Positions 43,570 through 53,265 are shown, numbered from the stretch's first letter. The stretch: 64,000 nt of DNA from Acidobacteriota bacterium (GCA_018268955.1 JAFDVO010000018.1:209450-273449); one strand, 5' to 3'. Numbers and translations: made by a program. The notes: a model not told the origin generated them from the letters alone.

Positions 43570-43860
43570 TCAGGTCCGCGACTGGCGGCGGTGTTCGAGG
43601 AAGCCCGTGAGCCAGAGCCAGGAGTGCTTCCCCACATACCAGACCCAGAAGACCGGGGTCGCTACGCTGAACGACATCATCCAGGCGACAAGGTCGTCGG
43701 CGGCGGTCTCGGGGTGGCCGAGGCCCATCAGCCCGGCATCGAGGCCGGTCATGGCGACCAGAGTGGTGAGGACGGAAATGCCGCCTGCCGCCGGCATGGC
43801 CCTGAGCAGGGGCAGCAGGACGATCGTGTTCAGGTTGAACGGCATGCGGCGCGACGGCAC
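43570..43860 (-). CDS. small membrane protein, unknown
   Basis: 96 aa from a GTG chosen because TACTCT ends exactly six bases upstream. Two or three hydrophobic segments: IVLLPLLRAMPAAGGISVLTT, then VAWMMSFSVATPVFWVWYVG, and a basic C-terminus (LEHRRQSRT). Not recognised. It lies between the PEGA lipoprotein and the di-haem peroxidase genes, all on the minus strand but separated. Confidence 0.6.
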   Translation of the reverse strand: MPSRRMPFNLNTIVLLPLLRAMPAAGGISVLTTLVAMTGLDAGLMGLGHPETAADDLVAWMMSFSVATPVFWVWYVGKHSWLWLTGFLEHRRQSRT

Positions 43861-43909
43861 GCTACAAGAGTAGCGCAACCGCCGCGCCGGACAGGGGTGT
43901 GAGCCGGCG

Positions 43910-45016
43910 CTACTCGCCGGTGCGTTCCGCCTGTGGGAACGCCTTCGGTGCGTGATCCATGTAGCCCTCGCCGCTCAGCGCTTCCATGAAGGCCACGAGG
44001 GCGTCGACTTCAGCCGGCGTCAGGTTCAGCTTCTTGATTTTCGGATCGAGGTTGGGGTTCTTCTCGCCGCCACGATCGTAGAGCTCGACGACCTCCCTCA
44101 AGGTCGCGACCGAACCGTCGTGCATATACGGCGCATGCTTCGCGACGTCACGCAGGGTCGGGGTCTTGAAGGCGCCGAGGTCCGCCGGGTCCTTCGAGAT
44201 CGCGGACCGCCCCTCGTCCTTGAACGTCTTCGTCCTGGGATCGTACCCGACCCCAAGGTTGTGGAAGCGGCTGTCGGTGTAGTTGTTTCCCAGGTGGCAC
44301 TGGTTGCAGGCAGCCTTGCCGAAGAAGAGCTCGTAGCCCTGCTTCACCTGGTCCGGGACGGCGCTCTCGTCCTTGTTGAGGCGCCAGCGATCCACGGGCG
44401 AGTTGCCGCTCATGCGCGTCTTCTCGTACGCCGCAATCGCTTGCGCGACCCGTTCCTTGCTGATCTCCTCGGACCCGAACGCCTGCTTGAAGTACGGCGC
44501 GTAGGCGCCCACCTTCTGGATGCTCGCCACCATCGATTCGTGCGTGGCGCCCATCTCGATCGGGTTGGCGATGGGCCCAAGCGCCTGCTCTTCGAGCGAC
44601 TGCGCACGGCCATCCCAGAAGAAGTTCGGATAGAGCGTCACTGCGGCGTTCACGAACGATGGCGATTTGCGACCGCCCGCCTGCCCCCGGATGCCGGTGG
44701 AGTGCGGCGTGGGTTCCGAGAACGCGTGCTCCGGACGATGGCAGGTCGCACAGGAGACGCTCCCGTCGCCTGACAGCCGGGTGTCGTAGAAGAGCCATCG
44801 ACCGAGCCGGACCTGTTCCGGGGTCGGGGCATTCGGCAGCGAGGCGAGCTGGATGTCTGCGCCGAGCGGGCTGTCGGGCAGCGGAGTGATTGGATTGTCC
44901 GCCTCCCAGGCCGGAATCGGCGGGGTGGCAGCAGCGGGTGCGGGTGACTCAGTACGCGAGCAGGCGGCCATCGAACAGGCAAGGCCGAGCGCCAGCGCAC
45001 CGACGAGCGTGCGCAT
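43910..45016 (-). CDS. di-haem cytochrome c peroxidase (MauG/CcpA family)
   Basis: 368 aa lipoprotein (lipobox CSMAAC). Haem sites CATCH (residues 89-93) and CNQCH (237-241). The region KTPTLRDVAKHAPYMHDGS carries the axial Met/His of the electron-transfer haem. It reduces H2O2 in the periplasm with electrons from small cytochromes, such as the class I cytochrome at 11 kb (inference). GGAGG precedes the ATG; a TAGAAT hexamer lies at 45052-45047. Monocistronic. Confidence 0.92.
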   Translation of the reverse strand: MRTLVGALALGLACSMAACSRTESPAPAAATPPIPAWEADNPITPLPDSPLGADIQLASLPNAPTPEQVRLGRWLFYDTRLSGDGSVSCATCHRPEHAFSEPTPHSTGIRGQAGGRKSPSFVNAAVTLYPNFFWDGRAQSLEEQALGPIANPIEMGATHESMVASIQKVGAYAPYFKQAFGSEEISKERVAQAIAAYEKTRMSGNSPVDRWRLNKDESAVPDQVKQGYELFFGKAACNQCHLGNNYTDSRFHNLGVGYDPRTKTFKDEGRSAISKDPADLGAFKTPTLRDVAKHAPYMHDGSVATLREVVELYDRGGEKNPNLDPKIKKLNLTPAEVDALVAFMEALSGEGYMDHAPKAFPQAERTGE

Positions 45017-45334
45017 GAGGACCTCCGAAGCGGGATGTATCCTTTGATTCTACCGCTCCGAGTGATGCGGAATCCCTCGTCTGGTGACAGCCCTCGCACG
45101 CCACGCGCATGCCGGTTTTCCGGCAGCTCTCTACGGAACTCAGAACTGTGACGTGAGAAGGCAGAACTGCTGCCCGATACCCTCTGCCAGCTGAATAGCC
45201 TTTCACGATAGATCAGGCGCGAAGTATCTATTTGTTCTTCGCCGTCGTGGCCCCTATCTTCGAAGGCACGGCACGCGCGTCGTGAATGCGAGTGCCGACG
45301 AGCGGGTCCATCGGACCCGGGAAGGGTCATCGTC
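45017..45334. other. gene-free divergent intergenic region
   Basis: 318 bases between the divergent peroxidase and protease genes. It holds TAGAAT (minus strand, 45052-45047), a small GCCGGTTTTCCGGC hairpin near 45107, and a weak 7-base-rhythm stretch near 45125-45165. No gene seen. Confidence 0.5.
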
Positions 45335-46483
45335 ATGAGCTGGTCGCTTCGTCTCGCCACGATTCGCGGGATCAACCTGAAGGTCCACGTCACGTTCGCC
45401 TTCATCGTCTTCCTGGCCGCCGCCAACTGGGCCTCGCTGGGCCCCGCCGGCATGGCGTTCGGCGTCGGCCTCGTGCTCCTGCTGTTCGCGTGTGTCACGC
45501 TCCATGAGTTCGGGCACGCGCTGGCGGCGCAGTACTACGGCATCCCGGTGAAGGAGATCGTGCTGCTGCCGATCGGCGGCATTGCGTTCCTCGGCCGCGC
45601 GACACGGAACCCGGTCCAGGAGCTCGTGATTGCCGCGGCCGGTCCGGCCGTGAACGTCGCGATCGTGGCGCTGCTGCTGCCGGTGTTGTGGCTCGTCGGC
45701 GACCCGGTCGACCTCACGCCTGCCCTGCTCCGGCCTGAAGGAGCGACACCGTCTCTGGCCGTGGCGCTGCACTGGCTCGTCGGCGCGAACATCAGCCTCG
45801 TGCTGTTCAACATGATCCCCGCGTTCCCGCTCGACGGCGGCCGCATCCTGCGCGGGCTCCTTGGGCTGTGGACCGACTGGTCACGTGCGACACGCATCGC
45901 AAGCGGCGCCGGCCAGGGCATCGCGATGGCCATGGGCACGTGGGGCCTGCTCTCCGGCCAGATCATGCTGCTCGTGATGGCGGCGCTCATCTTCTTCTCG
46001 GCGTCGGCCGCAGCGGCAGATGAACGCGGACACGCGGTGCTCGCCACCCAACGGGTGGGTGAAGCGTGCAACCGCCACGCGATCGTCCTCGGCGAGTCGG
46101 AGCGGATCAGCACGGTGATCGGCTACCTGCTGACGAGTTACCAGCCGGATTTCGCCGTCGTGCGCGGCACGGCCCTGCTCGGGATCGTGCGGCGCTCACA
46201 GGTCCTCGAAGCGCTGGCGCTGCGCTCGGGTGACATCCCGGTGTCGGCCATCATGATCGACTGCCCGCGCGTCGACGCCACGCATTCACTCGCCGAGGTG
46301 CGTCAGGTCCTCACCGAGGCAGCCTCGCCGGTGGCCGCGGTGTTCGACTCCCGGGCGTTCCTCGGGCTGGTCAGCCTCGACGACATCGATGAGGCGGAGA
46401 CGGTGCTCCACTTCGTGAATGCCGGGTCCCCGTCCAAGCCTGGCGCGCAGGCACGGTCGAGTCTGCGACCAGCGGAGGCCTGA
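45335..46483 (+). CDS. site-2 protease (M50) with CBS domains
   Basis: 382 aa intramembrane metalloprotease. HEFGH at residues 57-61 and NMIPAFPLDGG around 155-165 are the two halves of the zinc site within six membrane segments. The C-terminal ~150 residues form a CBS pair (SERISTVIGYLLTSYQPDFA ... VSAIMIDCPRVDATHSLAEV), the nucleotide-sensing arrangement of SpoIVFB-like proteases. It cleaves membrane-bound precursors or anti-sigma factors; the target is unknown. Monocistronic. Confidence 0.92.
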   Translation: MSWSLRLATIRGINLKVHVTFAFIVFLAAANWASLGPAGMAFGVGLVLLLFACVTLHEFGHALAAQYYGIPVKEIVLLPIGGIAFLGRATRNPVQELVIAAAGPAVNVAIVALLLPVLWLVGDPVDLTPALLRPEGATPSLAVALHWLVGANISLVLFNMIPAFPLDGGRILRGLLGLWTDWSRATRIASGAGQGIAMAMGTWGLLSGQIMLLVMAALIFFSASAAAADERGHAVLATQRVGEACNRHAIVLGESERISTVIGYLLTSYQPDFAVVRGTALLGIVRRSQVLEALALRSGDIPVSAIMIDCPRVDATHSLAEVRQVLTEAASPVAAVFDSRAFLGLVSLDDIDEAETVLHFVNAGSPSKPGAQARSSLRPAEA

Positions 46484-46570
46484 CGTGAAGCTCTGAGGTC
46501 AAGGGCGGAGGTGCGGGCGCGGTGTCGAAGGGAACGATCGGTTCCTGACGACGCGTGCGAAGGCGGGATA

Positions 46571-47104
46571 ATGGGGTCCGTGGCGGTCCGGCAGTTCGAA
46601 CCCGATCCCGAGGAGGAGCAGCGGCTCCTGGACGAGGCGATGGCGGACGTCACCCCCCTTCCACGGGACGAGCGGACCCTCGTCCACCGCCCGCCTCCCG
46701 TTCCCCAGGCGAGCCAGCCGTACAAGCCGCCGCCTGCCAGACGCCGTGATGATGAGCCGGACGAGACCGAAGGAGACGCCGGCTATGTCGCCCACGGCGT
46801 GGACCGGCGCGAGCTGCGGAAGCTACGCCGCGGCCAATACGTCCCGGCACGTCGGCTGGACCTGCACGGCCTCACGAGCCGCGAAGCGCTTCACGAGGTC
46901 CGCGCCTTCATCGATCAGCATCGCGGTGCCTACCGCTGCGTCGCCATCGTCCACGGCCGAGGCAATCATTCGCCGGGTCGCGCGATCCTGAAGCGCGACA
47001 CCCGCGCCTTCCTCCGCGACCACCACGCCGTCCTCGCCTACACGGACGCCCCGCGCGACGACGGCGGCAGCGGCGCCGTGTACGTGCTCCTGCGCGGCAG
47101 ATAG
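46571..47104 (+). CDS. Smr-domain protein
   Basis: 177 aa. An acidic, Pro-rich N-terminal half (residues 1-90) precedes a Smr domain with LDLHGLTSREA and HGRGNHSPGRAILKRDTRAF, the LDxH and HGxG signatures of Smr endonuclease-like domains. Stand-alone Smr proteins act on RNA, for example cutting mRNA at stalled ribosomes (SmrB), or on DNA. The start at 46571 is chosen by homology length. Monocistronic. Confidence 0.9.
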   Translation: MGSVAVRQFEPDPEEEQRLLDEAMADVTPLPRDERTLVHRPPPVPQASQPYKPPPARRRDDEPDETEGDAGYVAHGVDRRELRKLRRGQYVPARRLDLHGLTSREALHEVRAFIDQHRGAYRCVAIVHGRGNHSPGRAILKRDTRAFLRDHHAVLAYTDAPRDDGGSGAVYVLLRGR

Positions 47105-47278
47105 CGGAGGGCGGGGCTCGGCTGCCCATCGCCCATCGCCCGCGCCGGCGCCCGACAGCCGTGGTCCCGTGCTGCCGATACACTGCACGCGCGCCTGCAC
47201 GCCGTCCCGTCTGTTCGGTCCCGGCGGTGGGCTCGTTATGCTCCCGAGACCCACCGCCAACTGAGGAGACCTCGTCGG

Positions 47279-47719
47279 ATGCCCGGATCGCCGTTCCCTA
47301 CCCAGACGCCGTTGAACCTGGTGATGCCGATCAAGCCGGGTGCGGCACCCGCGCTGCGAGCGCTCTTGACCGGCGTCAGTGCACGGCAGGATCGCCCGGT
47401 CGAGCGCGCACTCCGCGGCCTGGGCAACGTGCATCATGCCCAGTTCGTCTTCCTCGAGCAGGACACCCGCCTCGGCGTGCTCACCTGGTACGACGGTCCA
47501 TTCGACGACTACATCATCTCCTTCATCGAGCACATCGGCGGCATCTTCAACGCCATCCTGCAGTACATCGACGGCGCGGATGCGCTGGTCCCGGTCGAGC
47601 TGCACCGGGATGCGTTCCTCGCGTTCATCGCCGCGCACGATCACAAGTGCCTGCACGCCTACAGCGCGTATCCTGATGTGCGGCTCTTCGACATCAAGGA
47701 CGCCCTGGGGATCCGCTGA
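47279..47719 (+). CDS. hypothetical protein coupled to the DyP-catalase gene
   Basis: 146 aa, soluble, alpha/beta, with aromatic and His-rich stretches (GNVHHAQFVFLEQDTRLG and DAFLAFIAAHDHKCLHAY). It resembles ferredoxin-fold, antibiotic-monooxygenase-like proteins found beside dye-decolorising peroxidases, but I do not recognise a family firmly. A GAGGAG site precedes the ATG. Its TGA is one base before the peroxidase ATG, so the two are co-translated and probably work together. Confidence 0.7.
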   Translation: MPGSPFPTQTPLNLVMPIKPGAAPALRALLTGVSARQDRPVERALRGLGNVHHAQFVFLEQDTRLGVLTWYDGPFDDYIISFIEHIGGIFNAILQYIDGADALVPVELHRDAFLAFIAAHDHKCLHAYSAYPDVRLFDIKDALGIR

Positions 47720-47720
47720 C

Positions 47721-50117
47721 ATGGCCGACCAGCACATGCTCAGCGATCGCGACCGCAGGGACATCCAGGGCCTCGTGCTCTTCGGCACGAGTTGCCCGCT
47801 GCTCCGGTACCACTTCCTTCAGGTGGACGAACCGGTGAGCGCACGACGGTTCGTGCACTCACTGCTCGTACCGGGCGACCCGCTTCACATCAACTCCGCG
47901 GGTGTGCGCGACAAGGACGCACGGTCCGAATCGCTTGTCTACGTCGGCTTCACATGGAAAGGCCTCGCTGCGCTGGGCGTGCCGGGGGTCACGCTTCAGT
48001 CGTTCCCGGAGACTTTCCGTCAGGGCGCGAAGGCACGCGCCGCAGACCTGGGCGACACCGGGCCCAGCGCGCCCGCCCACTGGGTGTTCGACCACGACGA
48101 GGTGCACGTGGCGGTGCTGCTGTACGCCCGTCACCGTGAACAGTTCGACTCGCTGTCGGCGACGCTGGTGGCCCGCGCCGCACAGCACGGCTGCCGTGTG
48201 GTCTCCACGCTGGACGCCGAGGCCCTGCCGGACTACACGCATCCGTCCGGGCAGCACCTGACGCGACCGGTGCACTTCGGCTACAGCGACGGCATCAGCC
48301 AGCCCGACATCCTGCCCGCCACCACTCGCCGGCCGGGCACGCCGCCCGCGGTGCCACCGGGCATGTTCCTCCTCGGCAATCCCGATCCGCCGCAGGATGG
48401 TGACAGCTTCGCGGTCGCGAACCAACCGATGCCCATTCCGGCGGCGCTGTTCCGCAACGGCTCATTCGGCGCGTTCCGGATGATGGAACAGGACGTCGAT
48501 GCGTATGAGGAGTTCCTGGACCGCAACGCGCCAGACGCGGCCGCCCGCGAGCTCCTGGCCGCCAAGATGTGCGGGCGGTGGCGCAATGGCGTCCCGCTCT
48601 CGCTCTCGCCGGATACCCCGAACCCCGTCCCCGCGATCCCGCGGGATCGTTTGAATGCCTACGACTACAACCCGTCGCCGGCAGCGCCGGACGCCGTTCC
48701 CGATCCGGACGGGCGTCGCTGCCCCATCGGCTCGCACGCCCGCCGATGCAACCCGCGGACGTCCGAGGTGCTCGGCGGGATGGGGCACCGCCTGCGCCTC
48801 ATCCGCCGCGGCATGCCCTATGGGCCGATGTACGACCCCGCGAAGAAGCGCGACGGCGTCGCGCGCGGCATGCTCGGCCTGTTCCTCTGCGTCAGCCTGA
48901 AGGATCAGTTCGAGTTCATCATGCGGCACTGGGTGAACGATGGGATGTTTGCCCGGGGGCTGGCTGCCGCGGACAAGGACCCGATGGTCGGCGCGCAGGG
49001 GGACGGCGACCACTTCACGTGGCGGGACGACAGCGGCCGCCCGGCCTCCACCACCCCGCTCTCGCGATTCGTGACGACCCGCGCCGCCGCGTATCTGTTC
49101 TTCCCGAGCCTGACCGGGTTGCGCTACCTGTCACAGCTCCCCGATCAGGCACCAACCGAGCACCAGCGTGAGATGGTCGAGGAGGCTGTCAGCACGATTG
49201 TCCAGGGGATGCGGATGGCGATCGGCGATGGCACGACGCGCGACGCTCATACGAAGCACCACGGCCTCGTGACCGCCACCTTCACGGTGCACGGGGACGT
49301 CCCAGAGGGGCTGCGACACGGCCTCCTTGCCGAGCCGCGCAGCTACACCGCCTACATCCGCTTCTCGAACGGACGGCCCACGCCCGTGCTGCCGCCCGAT
49401 GCCGCGCCGGACGTGCGAGGGATGGCGATCAAGCTGTTCGACGTGCACGGCGCCAAGGAAGCGCCGGACGAGAAGCTCACCCACGACTTCATCCTCGCCA
49501 GTCACCCGACGTTCTTCGTCCCGGACGTCTTCGGCTACGTGGACTTCCTCAAGCTCCCCTCGCTCGCCGACAAGCTGCGACTGTTCCCGGACCTGGCGAA
49601 GTCCTTCCGCAGCTTCGACAGCCCGCTGACAATCCGCTATTTCAGCCAGACGCCGTATGCCCTCGGCCCGCAGGTGGTCAAGTACATCGCGCGTCCACTC
49701 GATCCCGCGGAACAGCCCCCCCTCACGCTCACGCCGGAAGAGATGGCCGCGCGCCAGCCGGACTACCTCCGGACGGCGATGGCCGAACGCCTGGCGGCGC
49801 AGCCGGCCACGTTTGCCTTCTGCGTCCAGCTCGCGCCGGACCCGGCCGCTGCCTGTGTCGACGATGCCACGAGGCTGTGGGATTCCGAGCCGGTCCAGGT
49901 CGCCACGATCACGATCGACCCCCAGGAGTTCCGCACAGCCGCGCGCGATGCGCTCGCGGAAACCATCTCGTTCAGCCCGTGGCATTGCCTCCATGCCCAT
50001 CGTCCGCTCGGCACCGTGAACCTCGCACGACGCATCGTCTATCGCGATGCCTCGGTCCTGCGCCACGCGAACCGCGCCGTGCCGGTCAGGGAGCCGGATG
50101 GGAAGGAGGACTTCTAG
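47721..50117 (+). CDS. DyP-type peroxidase fused to a catalase-like domain
   Basis: 798 aa. Residues 1-470 are a dye-decolorising peroxidase: GYSDG (187-191) with the acidic distal residue, proximal His339 in IGSHARRCNPR and RLIRRGMPYG. Residues ~480-798 match the catalase-related fold: HHGLVTATFTV (513 on, distal His), YIRFSNG (545-551), DVRGMAIKLF (564-573), and FFVPD (598-602). There is no signal peptide. Both halves use haem and H2O2. Each domain is normally a separate protein; no break or stop lies between them. The proximal Tyr of the catalase half is uncertain (perhaps in FSQTPYALG). Confidence 0.9.
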   Translation: MADQHMLSDRDRRDIQGLVLFGTSCPLLRYHFLQVDEPVSARRFVHSLLVPGDPLHINSAGVRDKDARSESLVYVGFTWKGLAALGVPGVTLQSFPETFRQGAKARAADLGDTGPSAPAHWVFDHDEVHVAVLLYARHREQFDSLSATLVARAAQHGCRVVSTLDAEALPDYTHPSGQHLTRPVHFGYSDGISQPDILPATTRRPGTPPAVPPGMFLLGNPDPPQDGDSFAVANQPMPIPAALFRNGSFGAFRMMEQDVDAYEEFLDRNAPDAAARELLAAKMCGRWRNGVPLSLSPDTPNPVPAIPRDRLNAYDYNPSPAAPDAVPDPDGRRCPIGSHARRCNPRTSEVLGGMGHRLRLIRRGMPYGPMYDPAKKRDGVARGMLGLFLCVSLKDQFEFIMRHWVNDGMFARGLAAADKDPMVGAQGDGDHFTWRDDSGRPASTTPLSRFVTTRAAAYLFFPSLTGLRYLSQLPDQAPTEHQREMVEEAVSTIVQGMRMAIGDGTTRDAHTKHHGLVTATFTVHGDVPEGLRHGLLAEPRSYTAYIRFSNGRPTPVLPPDAAPDVRGMAIKLFDVHGAKEAPDEKLTHDFILASHPTFFVPDVFGYVDFLKLPSLADKLRLFPDLAKSFRSFDSPLTIRYFSQTPYALGPQVVKYIARPLDPAEQPPLTLTPEEMAARQPDYLRTAMAERLAAQPATFAFCVQLAPDPAAACVDDATRLWDSEPVQVATITIDPQEFRTAARDALAETISFSPWHCLHAHRPLGTVNLARRIVYRDASVLRHANRAVPVREPDGKEDF

Positions 50118-50125
50118 ATCGTCGT

Positions 50126-50188
50126 AATGCAGGAATGCAGAAATGCGGAAGTGCACGAATGCACGAATGCAGGAATGCAGGATGCACC
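50126..50188. repeat. period-8 tandem tract, ~8 units
   Basis: AATGCAGG, AATGCAGA, AATGCGGA, AGTGCACG, AATGCACG, AATGCAGG twice. It fills the gap before the kinase promoter. Confidence 0.9.
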
Positions 50189-50227
50189 AAGGCGCCACCG
50201 TCGTTTGTCCGGTGCTACCCTGACCGT

Positions 50228-52465
50228 GTGATCGGTCGCCAGATCTCCCACTTCTACATCGTCGGCCCACTGGGGAGCGGGGGGATGGGGGACGTGTACG
50301 AGGCGCAGGACCTGCGGCTGCCGCGATCCGTCGCACTGAAGGTCCTGAAGCCATCGCTGCTCGAGAACGTCACGGCCCAACGGCGCTTCGATCGCGAAGC
50401 CCGGCTGGCGGCATCGCTCAATCACCCGAACATCTGCACCATCTTCGACATCGGCCAGGCGGACGGCCTGTCGTTCATGGCCATGGAACTGCTCGACGGC
50501 GAAAGCCTCAAGCAGCGGCTGCGAAACGGGCCCCTCTCGCTGCCCACGCTGCTCGATATCGCGGTCGACGTCACCAAGGCCCTGTCGGTCGCGCACCTCG
50601 CCGACATCATTCATCGCGACATCACGCCCGGGAACATCTTCCTCACCAGTGCAGGGCCGGCCAAGCTGCTCGACTTCGGGCTCGCGAAAGCCATCGTCCC
50701 GCAGGACGACGAGCTGGACGATGCGACCACCGAGGCGGTGACTGATGTGGGGGTCGTCCCCGGGACGGTCCACTACCTGTCGCCTGAACAGCTCCTGAAC
50801 CGCTCGATCGATCGACGGTCGGACCTGTGGGCCCTCGGCGCGGTCCTGTATCACGCGGCGACCGGGTCCCGCCCATTCGACGCGCGGACCAAGACCGATG
50901 TGATCACGCAGATCCTCAGCCGCGCTCCGCTCCCCCCGCGACGTCTGACGCCGACGCTGCCGGAGGAATTCGAGCAGGTGGTCATGCGCCTGCTGGCGGC
51001 GGATCCCGAGCAGCGCTACCAGCGCGCGGCCGACCTGCTGAAAGACCTGCAGACGCTTCGCGCCGCGCGCCAGCCAGTGGTCGCACGCCCTGCGCGTCGT
51101 CAGGCGAACATGTCCCTGGCGGTGCTCCCCTTCACGATTGCAGGCACCGAATCAGAGCTGCTCCGGAACTTCCGCGACGGGCTGATGGCGGATACGGCGT
51201 GGGCGCTGCAGCAGGTGCCCGGCATCAGGGTCGCCTCACGAACGTCGACCGAAAGCGTGCGAGGGCTGCCGGTGCCAGCGGTCGGCGAACGTATCGGCGT
51301 CGATCACGTGCTCGAAGGCAGCGTGCAGGCCGCCGGTCCGCGTTTCCGCGTCGTCGCAGGCCTCGTGTCGACGAGCACGGAGGAGCGGCTCCGGATGCCG
51401 CTGCGGATCGACGTGCCGGCGGGCGACGTGCTGTCCGCCCAGGACGAAGCGGTGCGACAGATCACGGCGGCCGTCCGATCGACTGCCACGCGGTCCACGT
51501 CGGCCATGACGAGCAGCCCGGACGCCTATGCGGAATACCAGCGGGGGCTCCACGCGCAGCGCGACGTCTTCAACGGCACATGGACGACGGTCATCGAGCA
51601 CGCAACGCGGGCGACCGATCTGGATCCCGCGTTCGCCCCTGCGCACGTGCTGCTCGCGGACACCTACAACTCACTCGGCCTGCTGTCGTTCATGAAGCCG
51701 CGAGTGGCCTTCCAGAAGGCACGGCTCGCCGCGGAACGTGCGCTGGCCATCGACCCGGACCTCGCATCGGCGCATGCGGCGCTCGGGCTCGTCCGGTTCG
51801 GCGATGACTGGGACTGGAATGCGTCGGAGGCACACTTCCGCCGGGCGCTCGACATCGACCCCGACCTCGCAAGCGCGCGCGTGCACTACAGCTGGCTGCT
51901 GATGCTGCTCGGCCGCGAGTCGGCTGCGCTTGCCGAAGCGACGCGCGCCGTGGCGACATGGCGGACGCGCTTCATCGTCTCGGCGGCGGCCGTCACGTAC
52001 TTCCTCGCGAACCGGTACGACGACGCGATCGGGTTGTGCGACGAAGCGCTCGAGGGCCAGCCCGACTACCTCTTTGCGGTCTACCAGCGCGCGCAGTGCT
52101 TCCACATGAAGGGGATGTATCCGACGGCCCACGCGGAGCTCGAACGCGGAGCCCACATCGGCGGACGCGCCCCGTTCTACATCGCCCTGCTCGGCAAGAG
52201 CTACGGCGAGGCAGGCATGCGCGACAAGGCGCTGGCCATCGTGCGCGAACTCGACGAGATGCAGCACCGCCGATACGTGGCGCCGCACTGCTACGTGTAC
52301 GTCTATTACGGGCTGGGTGAGCGGGAACGGGCGCTGCTGCACCAGGAGGACGCGTACCGCGACGGCGGGCAGCCGCTCAACTACCTGTCCCCGTTCATCA
52401 GGAACCTGTTCTCGCTGGATCCGACGCACCGCGATCGGCTGCGCCAGATGCGGCTCACGGTGTAG
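50228..52465 (+). CDS. Ser/Thr protein kinase with C-terminal TPR region
   Basis: 745 aa. Kinase domain 1-275: glycine loop GSGGMG (16-21), Lys38 in VALKVL, HRDITPGN (129-136), DFG (149-151), GTVHYLSPEQ and SDLWALG. Thr133 replaces the usual Lys of HRDxKPxN. A linker and a TolB-like domain (~300-410) follow, then TPR repeats (AFAPAHVLLADTYNSLG, HAALGLVRFGDDWDWN) to the end, with no transmembrane segment. GTG start: extended -10 TGC-TACCCT ends six bases before, so leaderless. Convergent with and overlapping an ECF sigma gene by 11 bases. Confidence 0.93.
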   Translation: MIGRQISHFYIVGPLGSGGMGDVYEAQDLRLPRSVALKVLKPSLLENVTAQRRFDREARLAASLNHPNICTIFDIGQADGLSFMAMELLDGESLKQRLRNGPLSLPTLLDIAVDVTKALSVAHLADIIHRDITPGNIFLTSAGPAKLLDFGLAKAIVPQDDELDDATTEAVTDVGVVPGTVHYLSPEQLLNRSIDRRSDLWALGAVLYHAATGSRPFDARTKTDVITQILSRAPLPPRRLTPTLPEEFEQVVMRLLAADPEQRYQRAADLLKDLQTLRAARQPVVARPARRQANMSLAVLPFTIAGTESELLRNFRDGLMADTAWALQQVPGIRVASRTSTESVRGLPVPAVGERIGVDHVLEGSVQAAGPRFRVVAGLVSTSTEERLRMPLRIDVPAGDVLSAQDEAVRQITAAVRSTATRSTSAMTSSPDAYAEYQRGLHAQRDVFNGTWTTVIEHATRATDLDPAFAPAHVLLADTYNSLGLLSFMKPRVAFQKARLAAERALAIDPDLASAHAALGLVRFGDDWDWNASEAHFRRALDIDPDLASARVHYSWLLMLLGRESAALAEATRAVATWRTRFIVSAAAVTYFLANRYDDAIGLCDEALEGQPDYLFAVYQRAQCFHMKGMYPTAHAELERGAHIGGRAPFYIALLGKSYGEAGMRDKALAIVRELDEMQHRRYVAPHCYVYVYYGLGERERALLHQEDAYRDGGQPLNYLSPFIRNLFSLDPTHRDRLRQMRLTV

Positions 52466-53093
52466 CGGTGCCGTCGAGCCCGATGGCCGCGGCCAGCCGC
52501 TTGACGGCGCGGCTGACCATCATGCGCGCGGCGTCCGGGCTCGACTTCCCGAGCTTCTGCGCGATGACCTCGAACGAGTGGCGATGTTCGAGGCGGAAGA
52601 TGATCGCCATGCGCTCGGCCGGCTTCAACGTCCGCAGCCCCGCCAGGTACCGCTCCGACCGCTCCTTGAGGATCAGCTCCTCGAGCGGCGAGTACCCGTC
52701 GTCGTAGACCGCCTCCGGCAGTTCCTGCGTGACACCTCGGCGCGACACACGGCGGACCTCGTCGCGAATCCGGTTGCGCACCGACTCGCGCAGGTACTTC
52801 TGCATGCCGTCGACCGAGCGGTGCTCGAAGTGCTCGACCCGGGCGAGTGCGCGGACCACCGCGTCCTGGACCACGTCTTCGGTGTTCGCCGCGTCGCGCG
52901 CGTAGTTCGGCAGGCGGCCGCGAGCCCAGCGCCGCAGGGGTCCGACCGTCCGCTCGATCAGGACGCGGGCCGCGGCACCATCGCCCTGCCGTGCCCGCTC
53001 GAGCACATCCAGCGTCGAATCACAGTCGGCTGCGTCGTCGGGCCCAACCTCTGCCGTTGGGTCCTCTGGTGCGTTCCCGTCCTCCGTCGCCAC
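52455..53093 (-). CDS. ECF sigma factor (kinase-associated)
   Basis: 212 aa, GTG start. An acidic N-terminal extension (residues 1-30) precedes sigma region 2 (ANTEDVVQDAVVRALARVEH) and region 4 (RTLKPAERMAIIFRLEHRHS, then SSPDAARMMVSRAVKRLA). There is no anti-sigma gene nearby; groups of ECF factors in Acidobacteria and Planctomycetes are instead paired with Ser/Thr kinases, and the converging kinase gene fits this. Control by phosphorylation is inferred. Confidence 0.9.
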   Translation of the reverse strand: MATEDGNAPEDPTAEVGPDDAADCDSTLDVLERARQGDGAAARVLIERTVGPLRRWARGRLPNYARDAANTEDVVQDAVVRALARVEHFEHRSVDGMQKYLRESVRNRIRDEVRRVSRRGVTQELPEAVYDDGYSPLEELILKERSERYLAGLRTLKPAERMAIIFRLEHRHSFEVIAQKLGKSSPDAARMMVSRAVKRLAAAIGLDGTATP

Positions 53094-53265
53094 GTCCGTC
53101 CTATCCCCTGGGAGCCGTCGCGATCTTAGCGCGGATCCGCCGGCTTCCCGACACTACTGCGCCGCGGGCAGCGACCGAGTCAGCACATCGACGGGCGCCG
53201 GGAATCCGGCAGGGGCGGAAACCCGCCGCAGAAAACACGCGCGTTTCCCGCCGAGCCGCATCGGC

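Noticed and set aside
45080..45110. CEGCH haem motif read on the minus strand upstream of the di-haem peroxidase
   Set aside because: It is in a different frame from the peroxidase, with no conserved surroundings; a chance CxxCH.
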